Part shown: piece by piece, positions 11,487 through 23,436 of the stretch
Position numbering within the stretch: the stretch's first letter is position 1
Layout of the letters: the number at the start of each line of letters is the position of its first letter
Made by a program: the position numbers and the translations under genes
The notes under the pieces: generated by a model
Told to the model about the DNA's origin: nothing
The model's input: only the letters and a program-made list of their open reading frames with translations
Database searches by the model: none
Assembly (NCBI GenBank): GCA_016748015.1
Contig: JAAOMT010000302.1
Location: 62,001 to 126,000, forward strand
Direction: 5' to 3'
DNA: 64,000 nt
From: Geosiphon pyriformis
Taxonomy: Eukaryota; Glomeromycota; Glomeromycetes; Archaeosporales; Geosiphonaceae

Positions 11487-14400
11487 CAGAAGGATTATGT
11501 GATAAGAAAGAGTTATTTCAAAGGATTGTAATTAAAATTTATAATACGAAATTCTTTTAATCTACTTTTTGAAATTTTTTGCTCAATCTAAATTTGATTC
11601 GAGAAAAGAGTAGTAATTTAGTGGGATTTATCTCTTTGAATATTGTAAATTGTAATCATCGAGAATACTAATCTCAGCCAAAACTTGAATATTAAATTTA
11701 AAAATGTGGTATTAGTGAAGATATATTTAAAAGAAGTGGGACAAATTGAAAACACTTGTAAAAAATCATATTTCTAAAAGATTTATGATCCGAATATTTG
11801 GACAATCAAGTTTAGGGTTGTGAAACATTGATTGTTTTTGTACCATTTAGAAAAGTATAATACAGAGTTTAAAAGGATATATTTTCCTAGAGATTTACAA
11901 GCAGATTTTACCTATCACCACACTTTTTATGATCATGAGCTTTAAATCTTTAAGCTATCTCAGCGGAGATGTGCATTGACCTCATTAGCCCCTATAACAA
12001 GCTAAACCTTAATAGAAATTTCAAAAGCTTTAGCGATAATATTGTTTCTTGATTAGGATATGAAATATGCGGATTTCCCCAGAAAATAAAATGCTGAGAA
12101 TGACGCTATTTTTTATAAAATTAATGATGCAATTTTCGTAGCGAGCAGAATGAAAATATATATGGTTTAAAAAGAACCGAGAAAAAACCTCTTCCTTGTA
12201 AAGCTAATGCTTATTGAAAATAAGACATCTTTATTAAGTTAAGTGAGAAAACTTTAAATAGAAAAGATTTCTTGCTTCGATTGTGTCATCAAAGTATCAA
12301 ATCAAGATATGATTTTCAAGTTTATTAACGAGTCTGTTAAGCCATGGGACGAATATCAATTATAAATATTCTTTTTTAATTTTTTTGGATATCATATAAG
12401 ATGTTAAGAAATTAAGTACTTTACATCATTTCCTATTTGATCCAACAAAAGTAAGTTTTTTATCATTCAAAAGGTAGAGCAGAAATGTTTATCAATGAAA
12501 AAGGGGGGAATAAAGTTTTTCTAATGTATATCAACTAAAAGGTTGTACAAATCTCCAAAATAAGAACTTTCCGTTTTTAATCGACGAAAAAAGACATCCA
12601 TTGAAGCTTTAAATCATGCATCAATAACTCGGCGTTTTGATATTAAATGATTTTTTTGTATTAAATGACTGATGTGATGATTAAGAAAATTAGTTTAAAA
12701 GTTCTTGGATTTATATCAAATATAACATATTTCAATATATAAATAAAAGAATCCAAAACTGATGAAACCGTGTGAATTTTTCAATTTATTGCATAATTCC
12801 GGAAAGCTTTATGTGTGTACTTGAAGCAAAAGTATCTTTCTTAATTAAAAAAGCTTTTGAATTAAATCACTATTTATGCTTGTCACCAATAAGTTTGCTA
12901 CTTATTTCATTTTCACTAAAATAATTGCTTTTACAATTCTTTAAGGTATGAACTCCTTATTTTGAAAGCTATCAACAAAATTTTTTGTCTTCTTAAGAAG
13001 AATAGAAATAAAAAATTAGAGTTTAAAGTTCCAAAATTTTAAATTCTCTTGGTTGGAATTAAAATATTTTTGAACTGTACAATCCAATTATATTCATTCG
13101 GAGATGACTATCTGAGATTTCGGTTAAGAATATTCTCAAAGATAGAAATTCCCGGAGTTGTAATTTTCGGACTTTTAGATAAGGTTTTAGAATTTTTTTC
13201 TGATTTCCCAAATTACGCCTTATGACATAGAAATAAAAAATTTTCCCTGGGAAAAAAAATCAAGCAGAGCTTTCGAACTTTATCTTAGAATCGAATAGTT
13301 TGAAAATCGTAGAGGAGACATTGCCCAAAATTCGGATGGGAAATCTGTTTGGTTTCATTGTATTTTTTTTTATTGTAATTGAGTTCAATTTATATTTTAT
13401 TACGAAATTCCGTTAACAACCATCCAATCTGGAAACTTGCTTAAAATTCGAAATCAACATCAATTAAACTAACCTCACCATGCAGACAAAATTTTAAACA
13501 CCCAATATTTGACATATTAGCAAAAAAGAACATTTTTTTGAGCTGAATAAATCAGTAATAATGAGATAAAATGGCCATAAAACAAAATTCAAAGTAAAAG
13601 ATGCAAACACCTTTAAGTTTTTTGAGAGAAATTGTGATGCAATCTTTGCTAAAAATTTAACACCTGAATATACAATTTATGATATGTAATTTGAAAGAAT
13701 AAAATTCATCATAATATCTGAGAAAGAGAACTTTTCTTATATTTTAAAATTACCATTACCATTACCGCATTATTTAAAAAAAAAACTTGTTTGTTTTGTA
13801 AACAGTTTATATCATTATATGTAAATTATATCATGCGGAATAAACAAGCATAAAAATAATAAAACTGGGAAAATTAAGAAAAACAACAAATAATGACAAA
13901 TCTTTGTTTTATTAAAACTGTTGGAATCGAATAAATTAACGAGAATCTTTTTGTTTTATTCAATAATTTAATTATTTGCAAAAAAATACCGAATATTTAA
14001 AATTTAGAATATCCAAATATTAAGTCTGTTATATTATGTTTTTTGGTTGAAAATGAATGAAATAAGTTTTTATTTAAAAAAAATTGCATTAGAAGATACT
14101 GTTATTTGAGCTATCTTGTAACTATATTTTTAAAAGCTCCATAAAATTATATTTTTATATTTTTAATTATATAGAAGCAAAGCATTAAATTTTATTTTTA
14201 GAAAAAAAAAATTAATAAATAGTTTACAATTTACTGAAAATTGATGATTTATATTTTATTGCCATTTCTCAAGTTTTTGAAAATATTTTCACCTATCTAA
14301 GATTTTTTTTAATTTTTGAAACGAATACATTCAAAAATTAATGTTTTTATCGTACATAATTTTTAATAATTATTAGTCTTTAAAACAAATTAAAGTGCTA

Positions 14401-14973
14401 AAAATCAAATTTATATGTTTTTAAAAAACAAAAAATTTAACCAAAAATTCAAAATATATTTATATATTTAACTTTTTTTTTTAAAACTATTTGTATTAAT
14501 GTTATAATTTTAGTTTATATACAATGTATCAATATATTACAAATTATTTTTATAAATGCAAAAATAAATAAATTGATTGTATATAATTAATTAAATTTAT
14601 AATATTATTCTTGTTAAAGTATTTTTTATTATATTTTAATCAATTGTTAAACTACAATTAAATATAATTGATTGTAAAACTTAGTTAAAAAAATATAATA
14701 AAAGAACTGCGACAAATTTTAAAATTATAATAATAAAAGTTGTAATTAATAATGAATTATTAATAAAACGAATTATTAATTTATTTAACAATCAAATTTT
14801 TTATTTTTTGTTAATAAATGATGTATACTATTAATATTATATCAGACTGGTATAATATTTGTTTATAATTTCTATAAATAAATTAAAACAGTGTATTTTT
14901 TGTTTTTTAAAAAATTGTCATCAAATTTTGGCTTAGTTTCCAGTCTAATCTAATTTTAATTCAGTTTAGTTTT
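10185..14973. other. Long gene-free A/T-rich region
   Basis: No open frame or spliced set with recognisable protein similarity was found on either strand. An AAT run lies at 11449-11486. From about 14000 to the right inverted-repeat arm the sequence is nearly pure A/T. Confidence 0.55.
11449..11486. repeat. (AAT)n microsatellite
   Basis: About twelve uninterrupted AAT units. Confidence 0.9.
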
Positions 14974-15852
14974 ACATATAAATAGATACATGTAACTGTA
15001 TTAAAAATGTCATAAATTAGGAAAAGCAATAAGAAAAACGAATTTAACATTTGAGGTATTAAAGTTGTCAATAAGAAATTACTCCTTTTCGAAAGACTAT
15101 AAATATTGCTGATCAAAAGTTCAAATCAACACTCAATCACGCTCTGTTTGCCTGCTAAAGTTCGATAATCTGCGAAAATCTTTAGTTCACACGATCTTCA
15201 CATAAAAGGTTGATCATGATCTCTTCTCAATACAACTGTGCCCTTTTTTGCACCTTTTGAGGGTAGGATGCTCTTTTTAATCTATAGAAAATATGATTGT
15301 GAATCCCTAAAGTGTTTCAANNNNNNNNNNNNNNNNNNNNTAAGGAGTTCTTTCTAAAAAGTGATTTGGAATATGGCTTTTATAAATAGTATAAAATTAA
15401 AGAGTTTTGTAAATTATAATAATTTTAGATATCTATCTAAAATCATTATAGTCTAATTTTGTCTTTATAACTTCATACAGAAAAGGTTTTAATTTTTATC
15501 AATTATGCAAGAATAAATCTTGACTAGAATCAAATATAAATATTTCTCCTTAGATTTATGACGTTAAAATATTAAATCAGAAATAGAATCGTTAAAAAGG
15601 TCATGTATATTTTTATGTCAATCAAATCTTAATTCCCATTTTCTAAAAAGTCTGCATATTTAATTCACATGATACTTTCAAAGTCAACTCTTTTGTCTTA
15701 AAATATTAATATTTCCCAAAAAACTGTTTTTGATAAATTGTCTTCTATAAAAAGAATTCAATAAAGATTTATTTTTCTAATTGTTCTAAAGCGAAGAAAA
15801 GGTTTTAAAAACTTTCCATTCTGAATTATTTAGTGTAAAATAATTCTTTTAT
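14974..15852 (-). repeat. Right arm of the ~870 bp inverted repeat
   Basis: Reverse-complement match to 4500-5364. Differences are scattered substitutions and small indels. The largest is near 15675-15700, where this arm has roughly 15-20 extra bases. The 20-N gap (15321-15340) sits at the same internal point as in the left arm. The differences show the arms are two real copies and not the same sequence placed twice. Confidence 0.88.
15321..15340. other. Assembly gap (20 N)
   Basis: Run of 20 N at the position homologous to the gap in the left arm. Confidence 0.99.
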
Positions 15853-16487
15853 AAGCTTTTACTCAATATTAATGTAAAATTAAAGTCGAGCCTTAAATAT
15901 AACGTGAAATTAATCATGATTTGAACCAACAAGTTAAAAACAGTAAAATTTGAATTATCTGAATTTTTGGTTGGTTTTTTTTAATTTTATAAAATAAATT
16001 TAAAAAAAAGTTACTGTATTTATGAATATATAAAATTTTTTAAATTAATTTAATTAATTAACTAAAAATTATTAAATAAAGATTACATTTATATTATATT
16101 ATAGAATTCTTGGACTACACCGTGTGCAATGAAAACCTATATATATATTTCTTGTTAAATTAAATCTTTGTCCCCGTTTAGTTCACTAGTAATTATTTAT
16201 AATATTTTTATTATTATGGCATACTTTTAAACAAGACAAGAATATCATGATATTGAAGAATAAGGGTCAACAGAGAGTGCGATTTTTCGTGAAGCATACA
16301 AAATAGGACATATTTGTTTCCAATAGATGAATAAACTTGGTGTTTAAAAGATATCACATGTTTTTTTAACAATCAGAAAGCAGGGTGACTTTGTCGCAAC
16401 ATAAGAGATATTTAATGTACTTAAAACAAAAAGATTCCGTTTGGCAACATTTTAATTCTATTGATTTTTTATCTGAAAATATCAACT
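15853..16487. other. Intergenic region upstream of P1
   Basis: Mostly A/T sequence; no exon seen. It contains the likely promoter of the coiled-coil gene that follows. Confidence 0.5.
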
Positions 16488-18020
16488 ATGACCAACTTTA
16501 TTCAAAATGAAAGCCCTGATAATGAATATGAAGATGGTGCAATACCTATGGAAGGCATTATAATAAACGATGAACAAGAAAGTTTATCAAAAAAAAATTT
16601 GAGTATCGATATTAAACACCCCCATATAAGGAACACCCAGGAAAACTTTAGTTCATCCTCAATCTCAATTGGAGCTGAAAATTATATTTTAAAGGAGCAA
16701 TTTCACTCCAGCTGGCCTCCAGGTAACTTCGGAGAGATTTTCACAAGTTTGAAAGTGGATGATAGAGAAATAGAAATTTCAATGGTTTATCTACAGATAT
16801 AATCGCTTAAAAAAAATTTATCTTTTCCAATGTGCTCTTATTCCCTCCTAGGCCCTCGATGCCTATGTCATCATCATCAATTTGCGATTAAAACTAAGCA
16901 GTCAAACTGCCATCATTTCAACAATCAATATAAAGACAATTTCAAAGAACGGTTTTACAAGGAACAAAACTTACTCAAGGAAAGTCAGATAAATTATCAG
17001 AAATTGCTTGAGCACTACAATCATGATAAAAACAAATGGGAAAATGAAGAAAATCAGTATCGTCAAATAATCGAAACACTTCAAATTAAACGTGAAGAAT
17101 TAAAAGCGGAGGCTATCCAATACCAATTAGCTCTTGGAAGCATCACTAACCTTCGCTGGGATGATGCTAACATGAATAACTCTGTTAATTTGAATAAAGA
17201 TATTGGAAAACTTCAAAGCTTGCTCCTTGAATTTACACAGCTGAAAGGAAAGGCCTATTCCATAAAGGAACTTGGAATGAATAACCTTTTTGAGCATTTT
17301 GGATCTCAAAGTGATTCGAAACACAAGCCAACTTGCAGGGCAGCCCTTCAACGTTTTGTAATCGAGACAATTCTTGAACAATTAGATAGATATCTTCTCG
17401 TAGGAAAAAATCTTCAAGATAATGATTTAATCGAACGTGACCTATTACAAAAATTTGGTGGCCTCGGTATGTCCCTCGAAAATTTCATGAAAATGCGTAA
17501 GGGAACAGGCAATTCGATAAACTTGATCTCAATTAAGCTGCGACAAGAAATTTTTGCAATATTAGGAAACCATGGTTTTGCCAATAAAGACAATCAATTT
17601 GTTGTGAATTTGAAATCGTCGCTGCTACGAGAGATGGAAAAATATCGAAAAATTGAGTCGCCTGATAAAAGCGTAGAACAAGAAGCTCGAGCTGTCGAAA
17701 TTATACTTGAGGTTGTGCGAATTCTCTATTTCCGAGTTCGAGCCCAAGAGCCGATCATTTCTTTACGCTGGTTTGACAACGGTGAACCTCTGAACAGGAA
17801 TATGATGGAATGGGCTTCAGACGGTGACGATCATGACAAAGTGGTTGATATTTGTGCCTTTCCAGTCATTGGTATAAATCTTGACCACCCCGAAATATGG
17901 CAGATTTACACAAAAGCAAAAGTTCAGATTTGTAAAATAAATGATGAACCGAGGAAAAAATCGAGCCGCTTTTTAGGCATTTTTAGTATGGCCTATTGGT
18001 ATTCACAAAAGAAATACTAA
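16488..18020 (+). CDS. P1: coiled-coil protein of an unrecognised family, 2 exons
   Basis: Exons 16488-16722 and 16852-18020 give 467 aa. The family is not recognised, but P1 is clearly paralogous to P2 and P3. Shared blocks are a charged coiled coil (roughly residues 105-175), then YQLALGSITNLRWDDAN with NNSVNLNKDIGKLQSLL, a helical middle, a segment SIKLRQEIFAILGNHGF, and a C-terminal block ICAFPVIGINLDHPE followed by a KAKV strand. P1 lacks the N-terminal helical domain of P2 and P3. Where that domain ends, P1 instead has a Cys/His-rich stretch CLCHHHQF...NCHH just after the splice junction, possibly metal-binding (inference). It is convergent with the Hsp70 gene H1, 430 bp away. The ATG at 16488 was chosen over 16461 because it starts the acidic N-terminus MTNFIQNESPDNEYED; the upstream one also fits the frame. 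Confidence 0.72.
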
Positions 18021-18449
18021 ATATCAAAATTTAAGTATAGCATGCCTTGCATTTTACATAAGGCTAATCAAATTTATCGTACCCTTTTATTTCTGATAGT
18101 AAAAAATAAAATAAGCTCTGATCTTTTCAATTCTTGAAGCATTATCCAAAAGTTGGGTGCGCTGCAGTTTTTTTTACCTACCCCGTTCTTTCAAATGATA
18201 CAAAATAAATTTATTAATCATCGCATTTTTTAAATTGTTTTTTCTCCACAAAATTTTGAAATAAAAGCCAATAAGATGTTAGCTTATAAAATTTAAAAAT
18301 ATATTATAAAATTAAATTGGAAGATATAAAACACTTTGCATGATCAGTAATTTTACAATATTTGATGGTTGGGATGAATGACCCCATCGAACGCATCGCT
18401 TCGTTATAAACAAAATAGATAGAACTGAACCACTTCTGGTGGAAGCTCA
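18021..18449. other. Convergent 3' region between P1 and H1
   Basis: A/T-rich; presumably holds both polyadenylation regions. No exon seen. Confidence 0.5.
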
Positions 18450-20778
18450 TTATTTCGAAAGTGAAACATGAGTTATCGTATCATTTTCAAAATCATCACG
18501 TATTTCGAAATGTTTCTCAACAATTTGGCCAGTCGTTATGTTGTGCGCTCTCGCTTTGATTTCCAAAGTGCCAAATGTTAAAGAAAATTCGACGGGACGA
18601 TCTTTTCCAAGATGAACATCTGGTAATTCCTTTTATCATATCAAAATCTCTCATTGAGTTCGGTTTTTAAAAGTATTACGGTCAAATAATTTTTAGAATA
18701 CTTACAACATCAAGTTTCCCTAATAATGTCATCCCGTCTTCATCGCAATACTTTGGATCATATTTATGAGTTGTGTAAATTTTATAAAGGACTTCAGTTT
18801 GGTGTGGAAACAATGGCTGTGTTGGGATTGAGAACTTTTGATCAACTTTTACTATTTTTCCACGGGAAGCTAAAGGTTGAAAAATTTTAATATATTTCTC
18901 TAAATATTTCCTTTCAGGTGGATGTTTATCCTGATCAAAATCTGCGGCGAGGTCACATCCGAAAGTTTTCCTTAGAACACGAGTTTGAATTACATTCATG
19001 TTCAACCCTATTATTTAAAAGCATTTTTTTTATTAAGGCAACGTTTAAAACAGAGACCTTCAATAATACTGACCATAAAGAACAGCACCGCGAACCACAC
19101 TAGTAATAGGGTTAGTAGGAACTGAAATCAATGGAACTATTTTGTCAAATTCTTGATGTAGGCGAAGTATTAGGTATTTGGATTCTCCGAATCCCCCGAC
19201 CACAAAGATGGCAGAGCATTTTTTATTTGCGTTTTTCAGTTGTTGGCGTACAAGCCGAAGTATTTTTCCAATGACCTTATCGAAGAATTCTTTGACGACA
19301 GCAAAATCTAACTTAATTAACCATTCAGCTTTCTCCATTTTTTTTAATGCATCGCCTTTGACATATTGCATAAGAACTGGACAAACTTCTTCAAGATCAA
19401 TTTCTTTGGTCTTCCAAGTCTTTGGATTACCATCAAAACGAAATTTAACTTCTGTGCAAAATTGCTGAACCAGATATTGCATTTGTGCGTAATGTTTTTC
19501 TTCTAATAGTCGAACGGCTTCAGCACCAACCTTCTGGATAAGATGTTTTTTAAATTCACGATCTATATAAGTTGAACCGCAAAAGTCACCCGAACTTTCG
19601 GTGACTTCATCTAAAGTATTATCATTTTGAAGGGTTCGCACGGTCAGATCAATTGTGCCCCCTCCACAATCGACTACCATATAAGTTGCTGTCGTGTACG
19701 AAAGGTAAAAAAGAACCATTGGAAACTTTTAAAGCTTTTTTAAAAACAGAAATAGCTTTATAATCATCTTACATCCAACGGAAAGGTTGTTCTCCTTTAA
19801 GGTATCAATACAATATATTGCTGCGGCTTCAGCTATTAATAAGGTATTTTGATTGATACTTTAAAATATTCCATATCAAAATCATTAAAAAAAAGCCACC
19901 TACGTTCTGTGGTAAACTCCAATTGATTAGAATCTAAGGATGTGATCAAATGAGCTTCATAGGCGCATTGCCTCATAACTGCTCGAGCAGTTTCCTCGTA
20001 TTCTGTCGGTAGTGCCAGTACTAGGAGAACATGTTTGTCAAAAAGCAATCCTGGCCATCTCAATGTAACCTTTTCTTTCACAAGCTTGAAAAAATTCAAA
20101 TTAATTAAACTTGAAAACGAGATGAATAATTGATAAATTATTTGAATTGAAACACTTTACTTTTCCCAATTCATGTAAATAATCCGTGATTGCCTTCTTA
20201 AAATCTAAACCGCTCGGCAATGATGGTTTGTCCTTATCCGCCATGTTTCCCAAACGAAGTTTAAATAATTCCACAGGCTTTGACAGACCATTTGATCGAG
20301 CACCTATTCCTTTCTTTGTCTCCTTCTCGGCCAAAGCCGGAAATCCCCATTTCAAAACGTTAAGACTATCATCGTACTGGAGTGCTGTATTAGTTTTAAA
20401 GCCACCTTTTATTCCGGGCCTTGAGTGAGAAACTAGTCAGCGACTATATTTAACTGCACCTATCTGTTGAGCAAGTTATATTATTGAGAGAACACTCTAC
20501 CAATCATCATTTGTTTCCAATCTGTTTGGATTAGCTGTATGTGCAAAAGCAAACCCTAAAAAAAAATAGAAAATTTATTATCTTTCTTTGGAATATTTCC
20601 AATGCTTGATGGAAAAATTTTATTTACCCGAAAATGTTGTACCAAAGTCTAATTTTGAGGGGAGTGTAAAAAAATTTAATCAGTATCTGGCTAAAAAAAA
20701 CTTATAAACAGGAATTTTTTTCTTTGTATACTTGCCAATAGCGACCACAACACGGATATCGCGGTTTGAAAACGACAT
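18450..20778 (-). CDS. H1: HSPA12-like Hsp70 family protein, 9 exons
   Basis: Exons: complement of 20736-20778, 20628-20648, 20501-20555, 20161-20419, 19904-20084, 19773-19832, 19074-19688, 18706-19007 and 18450-18629; 571 aa. It has the actin/Hsp70 ATPase fold: phosphate-1 DFGTTFSGFAF, phosphate-2 VVDCGGGTIDLT, FCGSTYIDREF and the adenosine motif VVGGFGESKYL. Known: the HSPA12 branch keeps the ATPase but lacks a standard substrate-binding domain. It is the most divergent of the four copies. It lacks the intron after the IPAEW region (reading LPTEY here) and the one in the late ATPase part, but has another intron after VLYG. Intron 1 starts GCAAGT, apparently a GC-AG intron. The C-terminus is longer and acidic and lacks the YQT-W ending of H2-H4. 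Confidence 0.87.
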
Positions 20779-23436
20779 GATTCAAGCTTGAAAGTTCAGT
20801 GGGATTTTTCCAAACAAGAAGGAAGAACGCTTTAAATTAAGTTTTATTTGGTTCGCGGTAGTTGCGAGCATCTATTATTTTGCTTATTCAATCAATTAAA
20901 TGTAGTATAATAACAATGAATACCAAAGGTTATCACCGAATAGGCTCTTATTGTTTTTTCTTTAAATTTACTAGTGGAAAAATAATGAACTTTGATAACT
21001 CCATTCATGTACGGTGAACCTAATCTTGTGGAGTATATTTAGGATTTGCTGATAAATTCAAAATAATTCATCAATTAGATGTAATCTAATAATTGGTTTC
21101 ATTGAAAAAAGACATTCATCTCCGAAACTTTCAACAATAGGTCCCTCAATTCGAAATAGTTGTCAATGGGTTAAGAGTTATATGTTGTAAATACCGAAAA
21201 TGGGTTTGAAATCAAGATTCTTAATTTTCTCATTAATAAAAGCTAAATGTTGAATCCACAAGGAATGAAATTGATTCCTGGCCCAACCAACTTTATAAAC
21301 TTATGTTTTAAAATATTTAAAATAAATATTGGAATGATTTTCATAAATAATTTATAGAATTCATATTAATTTAGCAGCATCATATTTCTTGATCGAATTT
21401 TAAATTGGACAATTTAGAAATTTTTTCATTGTTGTCTTTCTTTAATTTGATAATCTAGCAGGAATTCAATTATTCCTTTAGAGAATTATTCTGTGTTAAT
21501 TTATTTTTTATAAACCAAGAATTTGCCACATTTTAATTCTTCCTTGAATATGGGTAGCAATTATATTTGAACTTAATGCCCAAATAATGAGACGCAAGAG
21601 TTTTACTATAAATAATATCGGTTCCCTTTGACGATACCATTAAAATCTACCCATCTAATGTACGAAAAATACATATAATTTTGGAAAATGTTTTTTCACA
21701 GACTGAAGATTAAGAAAGTTAGGTGAGAAATCTGATTTGCAAAGATATCAAAGGAGACTATTAAGGAATGTATGGCAGAGTTCATAAACAAGGATATTCC
21801 TCATGAGAACAAATAAAAACATGAAAAACTCCCAAAAAAGGTTTTTTAATGAAAATGAACACTTACCAGACATATGTCTTTACATATTCGAACTAACCAC
21901 AGATGAATATAATGATGTTTTTTAATAAATTACAAAATAGAATACTTATTATGCTTCTCTTTTTCTTGCTTTGATAAATTTAGTTTTACAATACCATTTT
22001 TTGTTAAGTAATTAATCACATCCTTTGTATTTTTCATTTTATAAATGATCAAAAAAGAAAATTGTCTTTTTTGTCAAATTTTCATTGCATTTATTCTATT
22101 ATATTTCATCATTTCTTTTTTCACATTGATATTAATATTTATATCATCTGTTATTATAATAAAATTGTTGTTTATAACTTTTTATATGAATTACCATTTT
22201 TAAAAATTTTTCAATGTTTATATTAAATCTATATAATGTTAATTACAAAGTTATAAATACTTTATAATTGCATTTTTTTTTGTTTTTATATTTAAATCTA
22301 ATTTATTTTAATAGAATCAATTTTGCTCTTATTTTAAATTAAATATTTGTATCATAATAAATTATATTTTAAAAAAGTTTAACAAACTTTAAAAAAACAT
22401 TGGTTAATTTTAAAAAAAAATTTAAACTGCAAAAAATGTATTTCGTAATATAAATTTACTATAAGATTAATATAATAATTAATAATTAATAATTATCTAA
22501 AAAAAAAATACAATTGACTTTTAAAATTTATTCAATTTAATAAATATATAATTTTGTATTTATTGCATATACACATGTAAATATATATCTGTATCTATTC
22601 TTAAATTAATTATTTTATCCAAACTATTAATGAATATTTCAAAAAAAAATCAAAAAAATAAATATTAGCAAAATGGCTAATACACAACAAATAAATTTTT
22701 TTAGGTTACAGATATAATATTGTCACATTTATAAATTTCAGTTTTTGGGTGAAAAACTAATGAATTAATGTTATTAATTATACAAAGTAACTTGTTATGC
22801 AAAACTTACTTTTACTTTTTTATATTGAGCTTTTCATTACCAAAAGATCTTTTATGTTTGCGACATATGTTGTTCCAAGAGAATTTTTCATTTTGCAAAT
22901 GACTGTAATTGTGTTTTCATAAAAAAGTTCGGTAAGACAACTTCAATGAAGTGCAAAACCAAACCACGAAAATATCATAATGAATTTCAGAATTCTTGAT
23001 GTCTTTAATATTTCTAATATGCGTTCAAATATAAAATATATTAGTTGACTCTGATAATTTTACATTTATGCTTCGACCAAGGTTTTTTGCAAGACCTGTT
23101 GATATAAAATGGACAATTAAAGAATACAAAAGCAATTATCGATTTAAGGACTGAATTATCGATAAAAAGATAGATTAAATTTCCAATTCTGTATTTTACA
23201 AGTCGCGAAAAGACTCAGTGAATAAATCTTTTTTTTTTCAGACAAGTTTTTTGTATGAATAAGTAGTTACTATCTAAAAATCCCAACATTTTAATCTTGA
23301 CAAACCATTGGTAATTTATTTTACTACTGAAAAGTTCCAATTGATCGTGCACTGAATAGCCAACCTTCATCAGATCACTGAAATCCCTACTTCCTGATCT
23401 ATTTATTTACTGAGTCATAGCGTACCAACACTTTTT
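20779..23436. other. Gene-free region between H1 and H2
   Basis: Contains the H1 promoter at its left end and an A/T desert from about 21900 to 22750. A short dispersed repeat lies at 22935-23000. No exon seen. Confidence 0.5.
22935..23000 (-). repeat. Copy of a ~70 bp dispersed repeat
   Basis: The reverse complement reads ATCAAGAATTCTGAAATTC, then a variable base or two, then ATGATATTTT and TGGTTTGGTTTTGCA. It matches 41815-41880 with few changes. No function is known. Confidence 0.5.
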
